Of a stretch of DNA of 64,000 bases, positions 41,741 through 51,294 are shown piece after piece (the stretch's first letter is position 1; every line of letters starts with the position of its first letter). The position numbers were made by a program, and so were the translations under genes. The notes under the pieces were generated by a model. That model saw nothing but the letters and a program-made list of their open reading frames with translations, had not been told where the DNA came from and made no database searches. The DNA is taken from assembly GCA_025602905.1 (NCBI GenBank), contig JAHLKI010000003.1:372001-436000 (forward strand), given 5' to 3'. The stretch is from Phlyctochytrium arcticum (lineage: Eukaryota > Chytridiomycota > Chytridiomycetes > Chytridiales > Chytridiaceae).

Positions 41741-42253
41741 GGCGCTTCGCTAATTGATGACAGTGCAATGATGGAAAACGGCACTGTGGTTCTTGAAGTA
41801 TTCCTTTAAAGAATCATGGATGATGTGTTCTGGGAACACTTCGATGTATCGGTATCAGATCTGACAATAATGCAGTGGGAGCGAAAGCACGGCTTAATTC
41901 CTCTGGCCAGGTAAACCCAAGGTGTCCGTATATCCACTTTTGCACAAACAAAACAGCTGGTCTCGGATAGCTGCACTAAATAGCTAAATACGTCTCAAAT
42001 CAACTTGACTGGCTCTACTTAATTAACTTTTGCGAGATTGAATGGCATCGCAGATCAAGGCGAGTACCTCACAGATATCCATCACGCTTTTGCAACCGCT
42101 GAATCTGACTTAATAACCCCATTGTTGTAATTGCCATCATATCAGGATTTGCAGTAACGTTGTTCCTCATATTCTGACCAAACGACAGTTCAAACGGGAT
42201 CTAGTGTCAGTTCCCCAAGCGTTTGGGCCTGGGACTGATTGAGTGACAAGTAG

Positions 42254-43021
42254 CGGGCCAGCTGGAGCGCTCCCATTTTCGCCTAGAGCGCTCCCGATCG
42301 CGGACATCAACGCAACGTACATGCATGCCAGGCAATACACGCAACGAAGATACTATCCAGAAAACTAGTGTTCGCTTGCCCGTCGCTTCCGTCACCATCC
42401 CCACACTATCCTCATCAACGGGGTAAGACAGTGGAGTAGGCACACGCGTTGTCGAAAACATGCAGGATCGCTGATTTCTACGATTTTTTCTCATCCTCAT
42501 CTCTAATTGTTATACAGAACGGTTTGTTCTTGACACCAAGTGAAAAGGTAGCAACTAGTAGAGATATATCTCGATAAGTGGATTTTATTTCCATTGATTT
42601 CGAAAGCATTTGCACACATCTGATTTCGAAAGCATATGCACGTGTCGCATCTCTTTTTCAAAGTGCTCCTCAATTTTCTATATGAAATCTAACCACACTT
42701 CTGGGCAAAATTGTACGGAACTCCTGCGGAACTCGACTCTTTCCTTAACGGATGTCTGGCGCGGACACAGCAACCTTGGCCGTAATTATTGGCCTGCAAA
42801 TCAAGGGAAAAAAGCTGGTTCGGGAGTACTGGTGCATCGGATTCGTTTCAACCAAAATCTACGCTTTCAAGCATTGCTCGCAATTCATTTGATGCAGGCC
42901 TGCTGGCCTGGGAAAGATAGACTCGCAGGAGTCTTTCCAATGCATTCATGGCCGATTTATTGCAATCGGGAGCGCGATCGGGAGCGCTCTAGGCAAAAAT
43001 GGGAGCGTTCCAGCGTCTCCC
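42254..43021. mobile_element. 768-bp non-autonomous inverted-repeat element (MITE-like)
   Basis: The left end GCTGGAGCGCTCCCATTTT (42261-42279) continues CGCCTAGAGCGCTCCCGATCGC. The right end (42972-43014) is its reverse complement with few changes, giving about 40-bp subterminal inverted repeats. The 8-bp ACAAGTAG flanks both sides (42246-42253 and 43022-43029), as expected for a hAT-type target duplication. The interior has no convincing transposase frame. The terminal 6-7 bp outside the matching block are less well paired. Confidence 0.75.
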
Positions 43022-43022
43022 A

Positions 43023-43161
43023 CAAGTAGCTTGGATCCACACTAGACTAGGAAGCTTAACTTGGTTAATGATGCGCAACTGTAATTAAGACAAGTAGCTT
43101 GATCAGGATTCCGGACTTGACCAGGAAGCTTAACTTGATTAGTGATGCGCGACTATAATTA
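43023..43161. repeat. Two-copy tandem repeat, about 66-71 bp units
   Basis: Unit 1 (43023-43088) and unit 2 (43091-43161) share CAAGTAGCTTG, then AGGAAGCTTAACTTG and TTAxTGATGCGC, ending in TAATTAA. The octamer ACAAGTAG heads both units, so the flanking duplication of the 768-bp element falls exactly at a unit start. Confidence 0.7.
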
Positions 43162-44083
43162 ACCCAGCTGGTGGTAGTTGTGCCTTGGGTAACAGATCTG
43201 GTCAATGATTTTGGATTTTGCCTTCACCTTCAGACATCTACTACTTGTTAGCAGCAACAGATCAACATTGATCTTCTATTTGCAAGTTCTGAACGAACAT
43301 GAACATCATTCCTCATTTTCTCTTGCACAGTGTTTGATTGATGGCTTTGGTTGCGCAATACGAACTCCTACCGTAATTATAAAACAATCACAGAAAGAAA
43401 CTACTCTACCAGTATTGTCAAAGGAAGCCATTACTGGCCACTTTAGCCTGTATTCATGTCGCTAGTCGTCGAAAGTTATGTAACTTCCCACGGGCTCCAG
43501 TTCCAGCTCGGGGACAGCTAAAAACCATTCACTTACTGCCCACAGTGATTCAAAAATAATCAAGGGAACAGCCCAAACTACAATTCCCCCAGAGATCCGT
43601 TTACGGCCACATTTGGTTTCTGTAGTGTATGTGCATATCCCTTACAGTCGAAATGCACGACATTGCTGAAATCGCCATTTCGGTGTTGGAACGCGTACCT
43701 GGCAAAAGTGGCTACCCTCGCGCAAAAAGGATTTGTTCCGGATTCGGAAGCAGGAGTGCCGCATTTGGGTAGACAAAATCTGAAAACGGAGTAAAAATTT
43801 GGCGCGGTAACGCCGGTAAGTGGTCGTTTCGTTTGATGAAGTCTGCGGAGTCGGAAAACACCGGAAGCCGGGAATTACCGTGGCTCAGTCGCTGATTTCG
43901 CCGATTCACCAAAACCGATTTGTCACTTTTCGCGAAAATGATTTTGAGGGGAACCTTTTATAGGCAACAGTTTTCAACAATACCGTTGGACCATTTCCAT
44001 CATAAACGGATACCCCATCACCACGCTAGAGCTCCGAGGTACATCACCGGAAAAAACCAGGAATCACGTCAACAATTTTCAAG
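43162..44083. other. Intergenic upstream of the RtcB gene
   Basis: No gene seen. 43368-43440 resembles the sequence just right of the MULE (see copy B). The last few hundred bases should hold the RtcB promoter. No clear TATA box. Confidence 0.45.
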
Positions 44084-45529
44084 ATGCCCTCGGTCCGAGT
44101 CACAATTCTCAAAAACTCCAAGCAGACCATCCGCTGCGTCGCCATTCTCAATGTCGCGAGCACAAACGACCTTTGGGGCGAGCTCCTATCCATCGCCAAG
44201 AACAAGCTTCGTTTCTCAAAAAAGCCAACCAGGGTATTCATCATCACCGATCGAGGCGGCCGAGAAATTCATGATACGGACACGGCAACGATTTGTAATG
44301 GGGCGATTTTGGCTGTGTCGGCTGGTGAAGATTATGTGGGGAATAAAGATGAGGGGGGACCAGTGACACTTGGCGAGCAGCTACAGCATGAATGTCGCGT
44401 TATTGCTGCAAAATCGATTGTGGATCCCGAGGCTGTAAAGCAATTGGAAGCTGCCTCCAAGTTACCCGGGATGACAACATGTGTTGGAATGCCTGACCTG
44501 CATTGCGGCAAAGGGTACCCCATTGGCGCCACCTTCATCTCGACCGGGTTCATCTATCCAGCACTGATCGGAGGCGATATAGGCTGTGGGATGAGTTTGT
44601 ATCAAGTTCCGGGTATCTCGGCGTCCACTTTATCCGCAAAGTCTGCCCGAGTCGCATCGCGCGTGGTGGGATTGGAAGGGCCCTGGGATGGAGATACGAC
44701 TGCCTGGTTGGCGCACAGTCAAGTGGAACCCACATCCTATGAAGCGACTCTGGGTACCATAGGGGGTGGAAATCATTTTGCGGAATTGCAAGTGGTTCAT
44801 CAAGTCGTGGACGAGGAGCTCTTTGAACAACTGCGACTCAATACCAAAGATTCGTATTTGCTCGTGCACAGTGGATCCCGCGGGTACGGAAAATCGATTT
44901 TAGATGGACATATCCAAAAGTATCAAGATCAAGGTCTGCCATGCGATTCCGACGAAGCAAACTCTTACTTGCAACAACATGATCAAGCCTGCTTATGGGC
45001 TCGCCGAAATCGGGAGCTGATTGCCCATCGGCTGCTGGGATCCTTGGGTGCTTTGGACGGAGCATCCAAAGTGATTGATATCTGGCACAACAATGTCATG
45101 CCAAAGATTTTGCCGGGCGATGAAGGCTCGAGTTGGATTCATCGCAAAGGGGCCGCGCCCAGCGACCAAGGTCCCGTCGTCATACCCGGGTCCCGAGGCG
45201 CATTCAGCTATATCGTGATGCCTGTCGGAGATCAGCAGCACGTCAATGCATATTCACTCGCTCATGGTGCAGGCCGTGAAATGTCTCGTGGCAAGGCGCT
45301 ATCGACCATTCGAAGCCGTTTCAAGCGAACGGAATTGAGTATTCTGGAAACGACCGTTTTTGGCGGCACCGTTATATGCGAGGACAAGGATTTGCTGTGT
45401 GAAGAAGCTCCGGAAGCGTACAAGGATATCTCGAATATTATTGACGACTTGGTTCAAATTGGGGCTGTTCGCGTCGTGGCTGTTCTCCAACCGTTGGTGA
45501 CTTACAAGATGAGGAATTCATCGGGTTGA
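44084..45529 (+). CDS. RtcB-family RNA ligase with extra N-terminal ubiquitin-like/DCX-like segment
   Basis: 481 aa, no intron. Residues 1 to about 88 (MPSVRVTILKNS..., RVFIITDRGGREI, GAILAVSAGEDYVG) look like a ubiquitin/doublecortin-type beta-grasp segment. The RtcB core follows: GMPDLHCGKGYPIGATF, IGGDIGCGMSL (metal-binding Cys near residue 168), TIGGGNHFAELQ, LVHSGSRGYGKSI, WHNNVMPKI, RKGAAPSDQGPVVIPGSRG and AHGAGREMSR (the histidine that is guanylylated in RtcB, near residue 394). RtcB joins RNA 2',3'-cyclic phosphate or 3'-phosphate ends to 5'-OH ends using GTP and Mn2+. The GGDIGCGM form resembles the bacterial release-factor-H-coupled RtcB2 subgroup more than the eukaryotic HSPC117 type, which has a GNDINCGV-like motif. 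In this intron-rich neighbourhood an intronless, bacterial-like gene is a candidate for horizontal transfer; this is inference. Confidence 0.9.
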   Translation: MPSVRVTILKNSKQTIRCVAILNVASTNDLWGELLSIAKNKLRFSKKPTRVFIITDRGGREIHDTDTATICNGAILAVSAGEDYVGNKDEGGPVTLGEQLQHECRVIAAKSIVDPEAVKQLEAASKLPGMTTCVGMPDLHCGKGYPIGATFISTGFIYPALIGGDIGCGMSLYQVPGISASTLSAKSARVASRVVGLEGPWDGDTTAWLAHSQVEPTSYEATLGTIGGGNHFAELQVVHQVVDEELFEQLRLNTKDSYLLVHSGSRGYGKSILDGHIQKYQDQGLPCDSDEANSYLQQHDQACLWARRNRELIAHRLLGSLGALDGASKVIDIWHNNVMPKILPGDEGSSWIHRKGAAPSDQGPVVIPGSRGAFSYIVMPVGDQQHVNAYSLAHGAGREMSRGKALSTIRSRFKRTELSILETTVFGGTVICEDKDLLCEEAPEAYKDISNIIDDLVQIGAVRVVAVLQPLVTYKMRNSSG

Positions 45530-45813
45530 TGCGTCCCGGTAGCCGGAACAAAATCAGCAAATTTCTGGGCTGCACTCCTGATGGCAGTTTGTACAGTTTG
45601 TGCGCGTACCTGGCCTTGCACTATCAGTTTCCGCTCCGACTCCTCCAAGACATCCTGCACAAAATCGGATCGATGAGCAGGCTCAAGCTGGAACAAAGCA
45701 GACGGGAGCTGCTTCTTTCCGTTATACATGACTTGAGCAGTTGAGCACATTCGCTGCCATATCCCCTTACTAACCATACAGGGGTCTATATCTCTCCCTC
45801 TCACATTCGGCAC
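45502..45813 (-). CDS. Small hypothetical helical protein
   Basis: An open frame of about 100 codons whose 3' end overlaps the RtcB 3' end by 28 nt on the opposite strand. The well-behaved part, MYNGKKQLPSALFQ to DEFLIL, is predicted helical (DFVQDVLEESERKLIVQGQ, TVQTAIRSAAQKFADF). An intron-like GTTAGT...CAAG segment lies just before MYNGKK, so the true start may be in an upstream exon. Family not recognised. It could also be antisense chance, but the composition favours coding. Confidence 0.45.
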   Translation of the reverse strand: MPNVRGRDIDPCMVSKGIWQRMCSTAQVMYNGKKQLPSALFQLEPAHRSDFVQDVLEESERKLIVQGQVRAQTVQTAIRSAAQKFADFVPATGTHQPDEFLIL

Positions 45814-45837
45814 GGAGCGCTTAGAGTTTCATTCAGT

Positions 45838-46303
45838 GTGACGAGCGGACTGCGCATTTTCGGATCCACCGATGTCGATGCACTTCAAGTGACGAAGACT
45901 CAGACATTTAATGTAGATCACTCTATAGAACATCCCCCTACCCCCCTTACATCGTACATTTTTGACTTTCTCTACGTATGTTCTGGACAATTCATAACTC
46001 TCATGTGGGTGGTTCTTTGGATAATGGTTGGATACCAGCTATACACAGTAATACAGACAATACATTTGAGTTGGAATCAACTTTCCATGTCCCATCGTTC
46101 AATCAAATCGAACGGAAAGGTTTCTGTTCGGCTCAAACAAAGTATGGTCTGGTATTGCGTTAGTATAAAGACTCGGGAAGGCAGGGAACGATTCTTTCTA
46201 AAACCCTTTTTGATGACAAGGACGAGAAAGCTGTACATTGGGATTACGATGACGAAGGAGGGTGTCGTTATTCATCTGCTTTCGTCGTAAACTAGCAGCC
46301 GAA
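45838..46303 (+). pseudogene. Interrupted open frames, possible broken or misread gene
   Basis: Coding-like stretches: SGLRIFGSTDVDALQVTKTQ (from 45841), then in another frame DNGWIPAIHSNTDNTFELES up to QTKYGLVLR. A TAG (46162-46164) is followed in the same frame by SGRQGTILSKTLF and DDEGGCRYSSAFVVN. No intron of normal size removes the TAG. It may be a pseudogene, a sequencing error or a gene I splice wrongly. No family recognised. Confidence 0.3.
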
Positions 46304-46580
46304 ACACGAATAAAATAAAGTTATGACAGAAACATCTTATTCGTGTTCAACAAAAGTCTATGTACAAAGGAAGAGGGAAAAGTTATCGTTGATGTATGAG
46401 GGGGCAACTTGTATCATCTATATATGAGGTTAAAAGAAAAAAAAACGAAACGTGGACGAAAAGCAGCGGGGAGGAAAGGTCAATCTACTATAGGGAGAAT
46501 ATGAGGAGAATAGAGGGGGTACACTTGTAACTTGAGAAAATACTATGACCACAACAAAAGAAAGAAGGTAGTTGAATTGT

Positions 46581-47564
46581 TTACATGCACCGCCGAGCTT
46601 TGAGATGTCTTCGCACGGCATCACTCCTCGTGAAGCCCGTTCCACACAAGTCACACCTAAACGGTTTGTAGCCGGGTATATGGGTGACGAGGTGTCGTTT
46701 CAAGTCTTGGTTGCGGGCAAATGTTTTTGGGCAGGTTGTGCAAGCGTAAGGTCTTGGTTTGGGTGGTTGGGGGGGTGAAGAGGGGGGAGGGCTTGACGTT
46801 GCGGTTGTTGTTGTTGAGTTGAGGGAGGCGGACGTGTGGAGGGAGGATGTCGTCGAGGAGATGGAATGGCGTTTGGGGGATAGCGGGGGAAAGAGCGAGG
46901 ACTGGTCAATGTAGGTGTCAATCTGCGGCGGTACTGAGTAATTGTAATAATGGCACGGGGAAGGTGTTGTTGCCGCATCAGAGGAGTCGAGGAAACTGGG
47001 GGTGGGCGGGGCCGAAGACGCTACCGACCAATTGGAAGAAAGGGAGGAAGCCGTTGAGGAGATGGATGAGACGGAGTTGAGGGAGTCGTTTGACGCGGAT
47101 TTGGCGAGACGTTTTGGAGAGGGGGTTTCTGTTGGTGCGACATAGATGATTGGTTGTTGTTCGGAATATTTGTATTCCAAGTCGGAGTAGTCCTGGGGTG
47201 GAATGTAGTAGTTTGGACTACTGTGCATCTGCTGCGTTGGCGTTGGTTGCTGTTCTTGCTGGGGAATGAACGAGTAAGTGTAGTATGGGTTCTGGTGAGG
47301 ATAGTAGTAACTGTTGGCGGGGTATTGTGGTTGTTGAAAGGCAGAGTAAGATGCACCGTTATTGAGCCAGGCGAGGGTATTCGCATCATACTCGGGATGG
47401 CTCATGGTCGTGAAGTGTTCATCTTGTTTCTGGTTGTAAGAGGGAAAGTTTGGTTGTTGGTGTTCGAGTTGGCGGTGAATGGGTTGATGGTAGTCGTCTG
47501 TTCTCGGTGGAGGTGATGAGCCTGGTGCCAGTGAAGGCAACGGGATTGGATAGATGTGAGACAT
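46581..47564 (-). CDS. C2H2 zinc-finger protein, two C-terminal fingers
   Basis: 327 aa, intronless. Two adjacent C2H2 fingers sit at the extreme C-terminus: YACTTCPKTFARNQDLKRHL with H...H, and FRCDLCGTGFTRSDAVRRHL, the second ending HLKARRC. The preceding 250 residues are low-complexity, rich in Pro, Ser, Tyr and Gln (for example YYPHQNPYYTYSFIPQQEQQ), as in activation domains. A sequence-specific transcription factor of the fungal type is inferred; the target is unknown. A second in-frame Met (codon 54) follows. Upstream sequence to about 48300 includes a purine/pyrimidine-rich leader. Confidence 0.88.
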   Translation of the reverse strand: MSHIYPIPLPSLAPGSSPPPRTDDYHQPIHRQLEHQQPNFPSYNQKQDEHFTTMSHPEYDANTLAWLNNGASYSAFQQPQYPANSYYYPHQNPYYTYSFIPQQEQQPTPTQQMHSSPNYYIPPQDYSDLEYKYSEQQPIIYVAPTETPSPKRLAKSASNDSLNSVSSISSTASSLSSNWSVASSAPPTPSFLDSSDAATTPSPCHYYNYSVPPQIDTYIDQSSLFPPLSPKRHSISSTTSSLHTSASLNSTTTTATSSPPPSSPPQPPKPRPYACTTCPKTFARNQDLKRHLVTHIPGYKPFRCDLCGTGFTRSDAVRRHLKARRCM

Positions 47565-49913
47565 CTACTAGTCCTCTAATCTCTTGCTAATTGACTTTGA
47601 ATAGAAGGATGTGAGATGAGGTTGGTTGGTTGGGCTTTGAAGTTGAAACGATGTGTCGTCGTGATAGGAGTCTCTCTTGTTTGCTTTGATGAGGAGAAAA
47701 GGTTGATGGGTGCGAGGGAAGGGTGGACGTTGGTCTTAATAGGGAGAGCCAGCCCGTTTAATTCATCTGCCCAAAAAGTAGGACCTGTAAAAATTACTTC
47801 GGAAAAGACTGCGCTGGCCCAAACCCCGAAATTTGAACACACTGGCGGAGTTTTGGCCTCGTCATGCGACGCGCTCCCGCAGCGCTGCGTTCTATTAATT
47901 GGCTGGCCATTTACCGCGGCCGTGGACATTTCATGTTTGTTGGGGATGGAAAATCTATATAGCCCATGTTTTTGCCTTGTATCATAAATGAATGAATCCA
48001 TTCTTCTTTTTTTTTCCCTATGAACCGCCATGGCCTGGCGGGAAATGCCTGTCCATAGCTAACACTGTACTCACTCAAGGATATGATAGATCTCTGACCG
48101 TGATGCAGTCGTCCAGCCAGAAATCTCTGATCCAAAAGGCCTGCTGCTCCACCGCACATGATGCCAGATCCTTATTGCAATCACACTCATGATTCTCATC
48201 TAAACTCGCATCGCCCGCCAAGCCAGAAACGATCTCAACGAAACTCCGCGGGACCACAACGGCGCCACAGCCGCAAGAATCGCCGCAACCACAACAGCCG
48301 CGCGGGCTTCCTTTTAGGGTAACATTAACCCTGTTTGCGGGAAATTAGCTACGCCACAGTTGGGGCTACTGTACGGAAAAGATTGAGCCGAAGCACCCGG
48401 CCCCAACCCTTACAATGGCAGTGGCATACATGCATGTACAGCCATACACTGTCCATCGGCTAGATTCACCCCTGCATACCCTGTCCTGGAGCTGGACCGG
48501 CTTTGTCATTTCACTTTGGGTACACACAGAGCATCGCATGGACCCAAATTAGAGATTATTTCTCTGCTGTTCTGAATCATGAAAGCTTGGCTGAGAGGAC
48601 TGTGATAGCGACAGATAGTACCATATTGTCTACCTGAAAAGGATACGTCCTCAGCCCACGGTTGTAGATAAACTGCGTAATTTGCTTTGAATCATATGGA
48701 TGAAAACAGGTGATGAGGAGGAACAGACAATTCCCCAGCCATCCGAGTCAAGAACCTGAATGCTGCTTGTAAATGGTTTACTGTAAGCGGTTTATTGAAA
48801 CTGCAACACAATACAAAAGGTGATTCCTCAGCTCCAGCTATGAAAATGACTAATCAAGTCCAGACACTACACCGACGGTTGCATCATGCAAGTACACCGT
48901 TCAGAGCGCACCCCAGCCATGATGACCAAAGAACGATGCAACTTGCTTCATACAACGTGTCAGCAGATTCCAAACTGGGGACCGAATCACCTACCTTCCT
49001 CGAAATTGGAATGTCGCCAGCGACAACCTTCCCAACCACTCAGTAGAATGTTGCATTCGCACCCCGCTCCGGAATGAATGTTCAAATCTAAAAGTAAACA
49101 AACAGAATCGGTCAAAATGAACGTAAACTCCGTGACCAACTCGCAGGTATACAACATGACCAGTTCTCAGTAGGAACAATTGGAAGATTCTCTGATCTCC
49201 TCATAATCATTGACATCATTCATCCCATAATCATCAAAGAATGGCATGTGTATACACATAAGCGGGGGTACTCTTTCCATACCTTATGCAGTGATTCCCG
49301 AGGTTGAGACGTACATGAGCCATTTGCAAAGTGGTGTGTGTATGTCTGTGGTAAACTTGAATCAGTACTGGATCAAAATGGGTTCAAAGGAGAAGGAGGC
49401 ATATTCTCAGTAGGAACAATTGGAAGATTCTTTGATCTCCTCATAATCATTGATGTCATTCATCCCATAATCATCTTCGAATATACCTCGTTGGAGTCAA
49501 GTGGACGGGACTGTCTTACCTGTGGGTGCAACGACTTGATGGCCAATCTCTTGAGTTTGTGGTGACTCAACCCGCCGGCAACTAGACGGGAAGTATCTGC
49601 AGTAGCTTGTGTGCGCCGTTGGAGAGCCAAAGATGCTTTCCGTCCATAGTGCAGGCAAGTTGCAGATACCCCGCCGGTCTTCACCACTGAATGAACTGAA
49701 TCTACGATTGCGGAACAAAGCAAAAGCTGGATCTGGACAACTCTTGATGTTGAAAAAACAATGTAGCTGGAAAAGGATACATGACACACGTGGCCGCTGT
49801 CGGCACAATTGTCGCGCCGCGAGTTCGCGTGCGGTTGGATTCCGCAGACCTCGATTGAATATCTGCTGCTGGCATCAGTAAAACAACGGCCGTCTCAAGA
49901 ATAAAAATGGAGA
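47565..49913. other. 2.3 kb without a supportable gene
   Basis: This stretch contains the 5' flank of the zinc-finger gene and, further right, a 72-bp direct repeat (49164-49475). Short ORFs are present on both strands but none shows motifs or joins through splice sites. No tRNA cloverleaf recognised. Confidence 0.45.
49164..49475. repeat. Direct repeat of 72 bp, 240-bp offset
   Basis: 49164-49235 and 49404-49475 both start TTCTCAGTAGGAACAATTGG and end CATCCCATAATCATC, with about 3 mismatches. The spacer is not repeated. Origin unknown: it could be remnants of a small dispersed element or a local duplication. Confidence 0.7.
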
Positions 49914-51294
49914 ATGGACAGGCAACCAGCAATGTCCGGGAGGGGTAGGTTCTTGACATGGCTTCTGAGTGCAATGCAATTGACTAAAACGAATAACAAT
50001 GGTAGCATGCAAATTGATGTGGATAGGTTGTCGACGTACCTGAAGATGAGCATGCCCAAGGATTTGTCGCTGCCCATCGACGTAAAACAGTTTAAACTCG
50101 GCCAAAGCAATCCCACCTACTTTCTCAAGGACTCCACGTAAAAATTATCTTGTATAAACAATGTGAAACGTGCTCTGAACTCATTCTCCCTTCAAACAGT
50201 GGTAAACGATTTGTGTTGCGCAAGAAACCTCCAGGAGCCCTTTTATCACAGACGGCTCACGCTGTTGAGCGCGAGTTTAAAGTCCTGAAAGCTCTTGGCA
50301 CGCACACCGATGTTCCAGTCCCCAAAGTTTACGCGTTGTGCGAGGACACGGACGTGCTCGGGACCCCATTCTACATTATGGAGTTTCTGGAGGGACGCAT
50401 CTTTTCCGATAATCTGCTTACCGCAGTACCGATTCCAGATCGCAAGACTCAGTAAGCATGCGTTTTTGTCATTTCGATCCAGGGGGCTTAAAACTCATGT
50501 TTGTTTATCAAAGGTACTTTTCAGTGATTCACACCTTGGCCAAACTGCACAAGGCGCCCTTTAGGGAAATTGGTCTGGCCGACTACGGCAAACAAGGCGG
50601 CTTCTACGAGCGTCAAATCCGACGACTGGTTCAAGTCTCCCAACTCCAATCCGCCGTCAAAGATGAAGCCAATCAAGCCGTCGGCGACCTGTACCAGCTC
50701 AAATCATCGATCGAGTGGTTCAAACAGAATGTCGTGCCAGACGAAATCACGCTCTGTCATGGCGATTTCAAGTTGGATAATGTCGTTTTTCACCCATCCC
50801 GGCCTCAAGTCATCGGTCTCCTCGATTGGGAATTGTCGACTATCGGGCACCCCCTCGGCGACTTGGCCAACCTGCTCCTACCCTTCTACACACCGGCAAA
50901 GTTTGGGCCGGCCTTATCCCTCATGGGTGTTGAGCGGCCACTGGATATCCCGGAAGCAGATGATCTGGTCAGAGAGTATTGCCGCGTCATGGACCGACCT
51001 TACCCCATCCCCCAATGGAACTTTTGCGTTGCTTTCGCCTTCTTTCGGGTGCGCTTCATCCTTCACCCCATCTCTTCCTCGTCACATATGACTAAAACCT
51101 CTCCCCCCTCTTTTCTTTTTTAGCTGGCAGTCATTTCTCAGGGTATAGCCGCCCGCATCAAACGCAAACAAGCCAGTTCGGCCAATGCCAAACAAGCCGC
51201 TCGTTTATTTCAACCCTGTGCTCAACGCGTCGCTGAAATTGCTTCTGGGTGCAGTTTGACCGAGAGTGGATCCCTTACCACCTCCAAACTTTGA
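49914..51294 (+). CDS. ACAD10/11-type aminoglycoside-phosphotransferase-fold kinase
   Basis: Exons 49914-50137, 50200-50451, 50514-51048 and 51124-51294, about 393 aa. The fold is that of the N-terminal kinase-like domain of ACAD10/ACAD11: QFKLGQSNPTYFL, RFVLRKKPPGALL (ATP-binding lysine), REFKVLKALG, VPVPKVYALCEDTDVLGTPFY, the catalytic CHGDFKLDNVVFH (Asp and Asn of the APH loop) and the metal-binding LLDWELSTIGHPLGDLA. A stand-alone enzyme without the dehydrogenase part, as in many fungi and bacteria. The substrate is unknown; a hydroxy-acyl or similar metabolite is suggested by the ACAD link. The last donor is GTGCGC, which is unusual. Start uncertain: ATGs at 49914, 49932 and 49971 are in frame. 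Confidence 0.85.

Larger units (their letters stand above)
38967..41960. repeat. Duplicated two-gene cassette, copy B
   Basis: Second copy of the cassette described at 33173-36159. Here the end that in copy A meets the MULE runs on without it (AAACAGCTGGT near 41951 corresponds to AACAGCCGGT near 36143). A stretch right of the MULE (38850-38920, CTACCGTAATTCAAAAATGATCACAG) resembles 43368-43440 (CTACCGTAATTATAAAACAATCACAG). The original duplicated unit therefore probably extended further and was later split by insertions in both copies. Confidence 0.75.

Noticed and set aside
33173..41960. Crinkler (CRN)-type effector assignment for the cassette plus gene
   Set aside because: The modular layout and kinase segment are suggestive, but no LFLAK/LQLFC-like header or other CRN motif was recognised.
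17480..46303. Alternative genetic code suggested by in-frame TGA (about 20146) and TAG (46162)
   Set aside because: Well-supported genes end with all three stops (for example TAA in eS31, TAG in PRP43 and RAD5-like, TGA in BCAS3 and the cyclin), so standard code holds.
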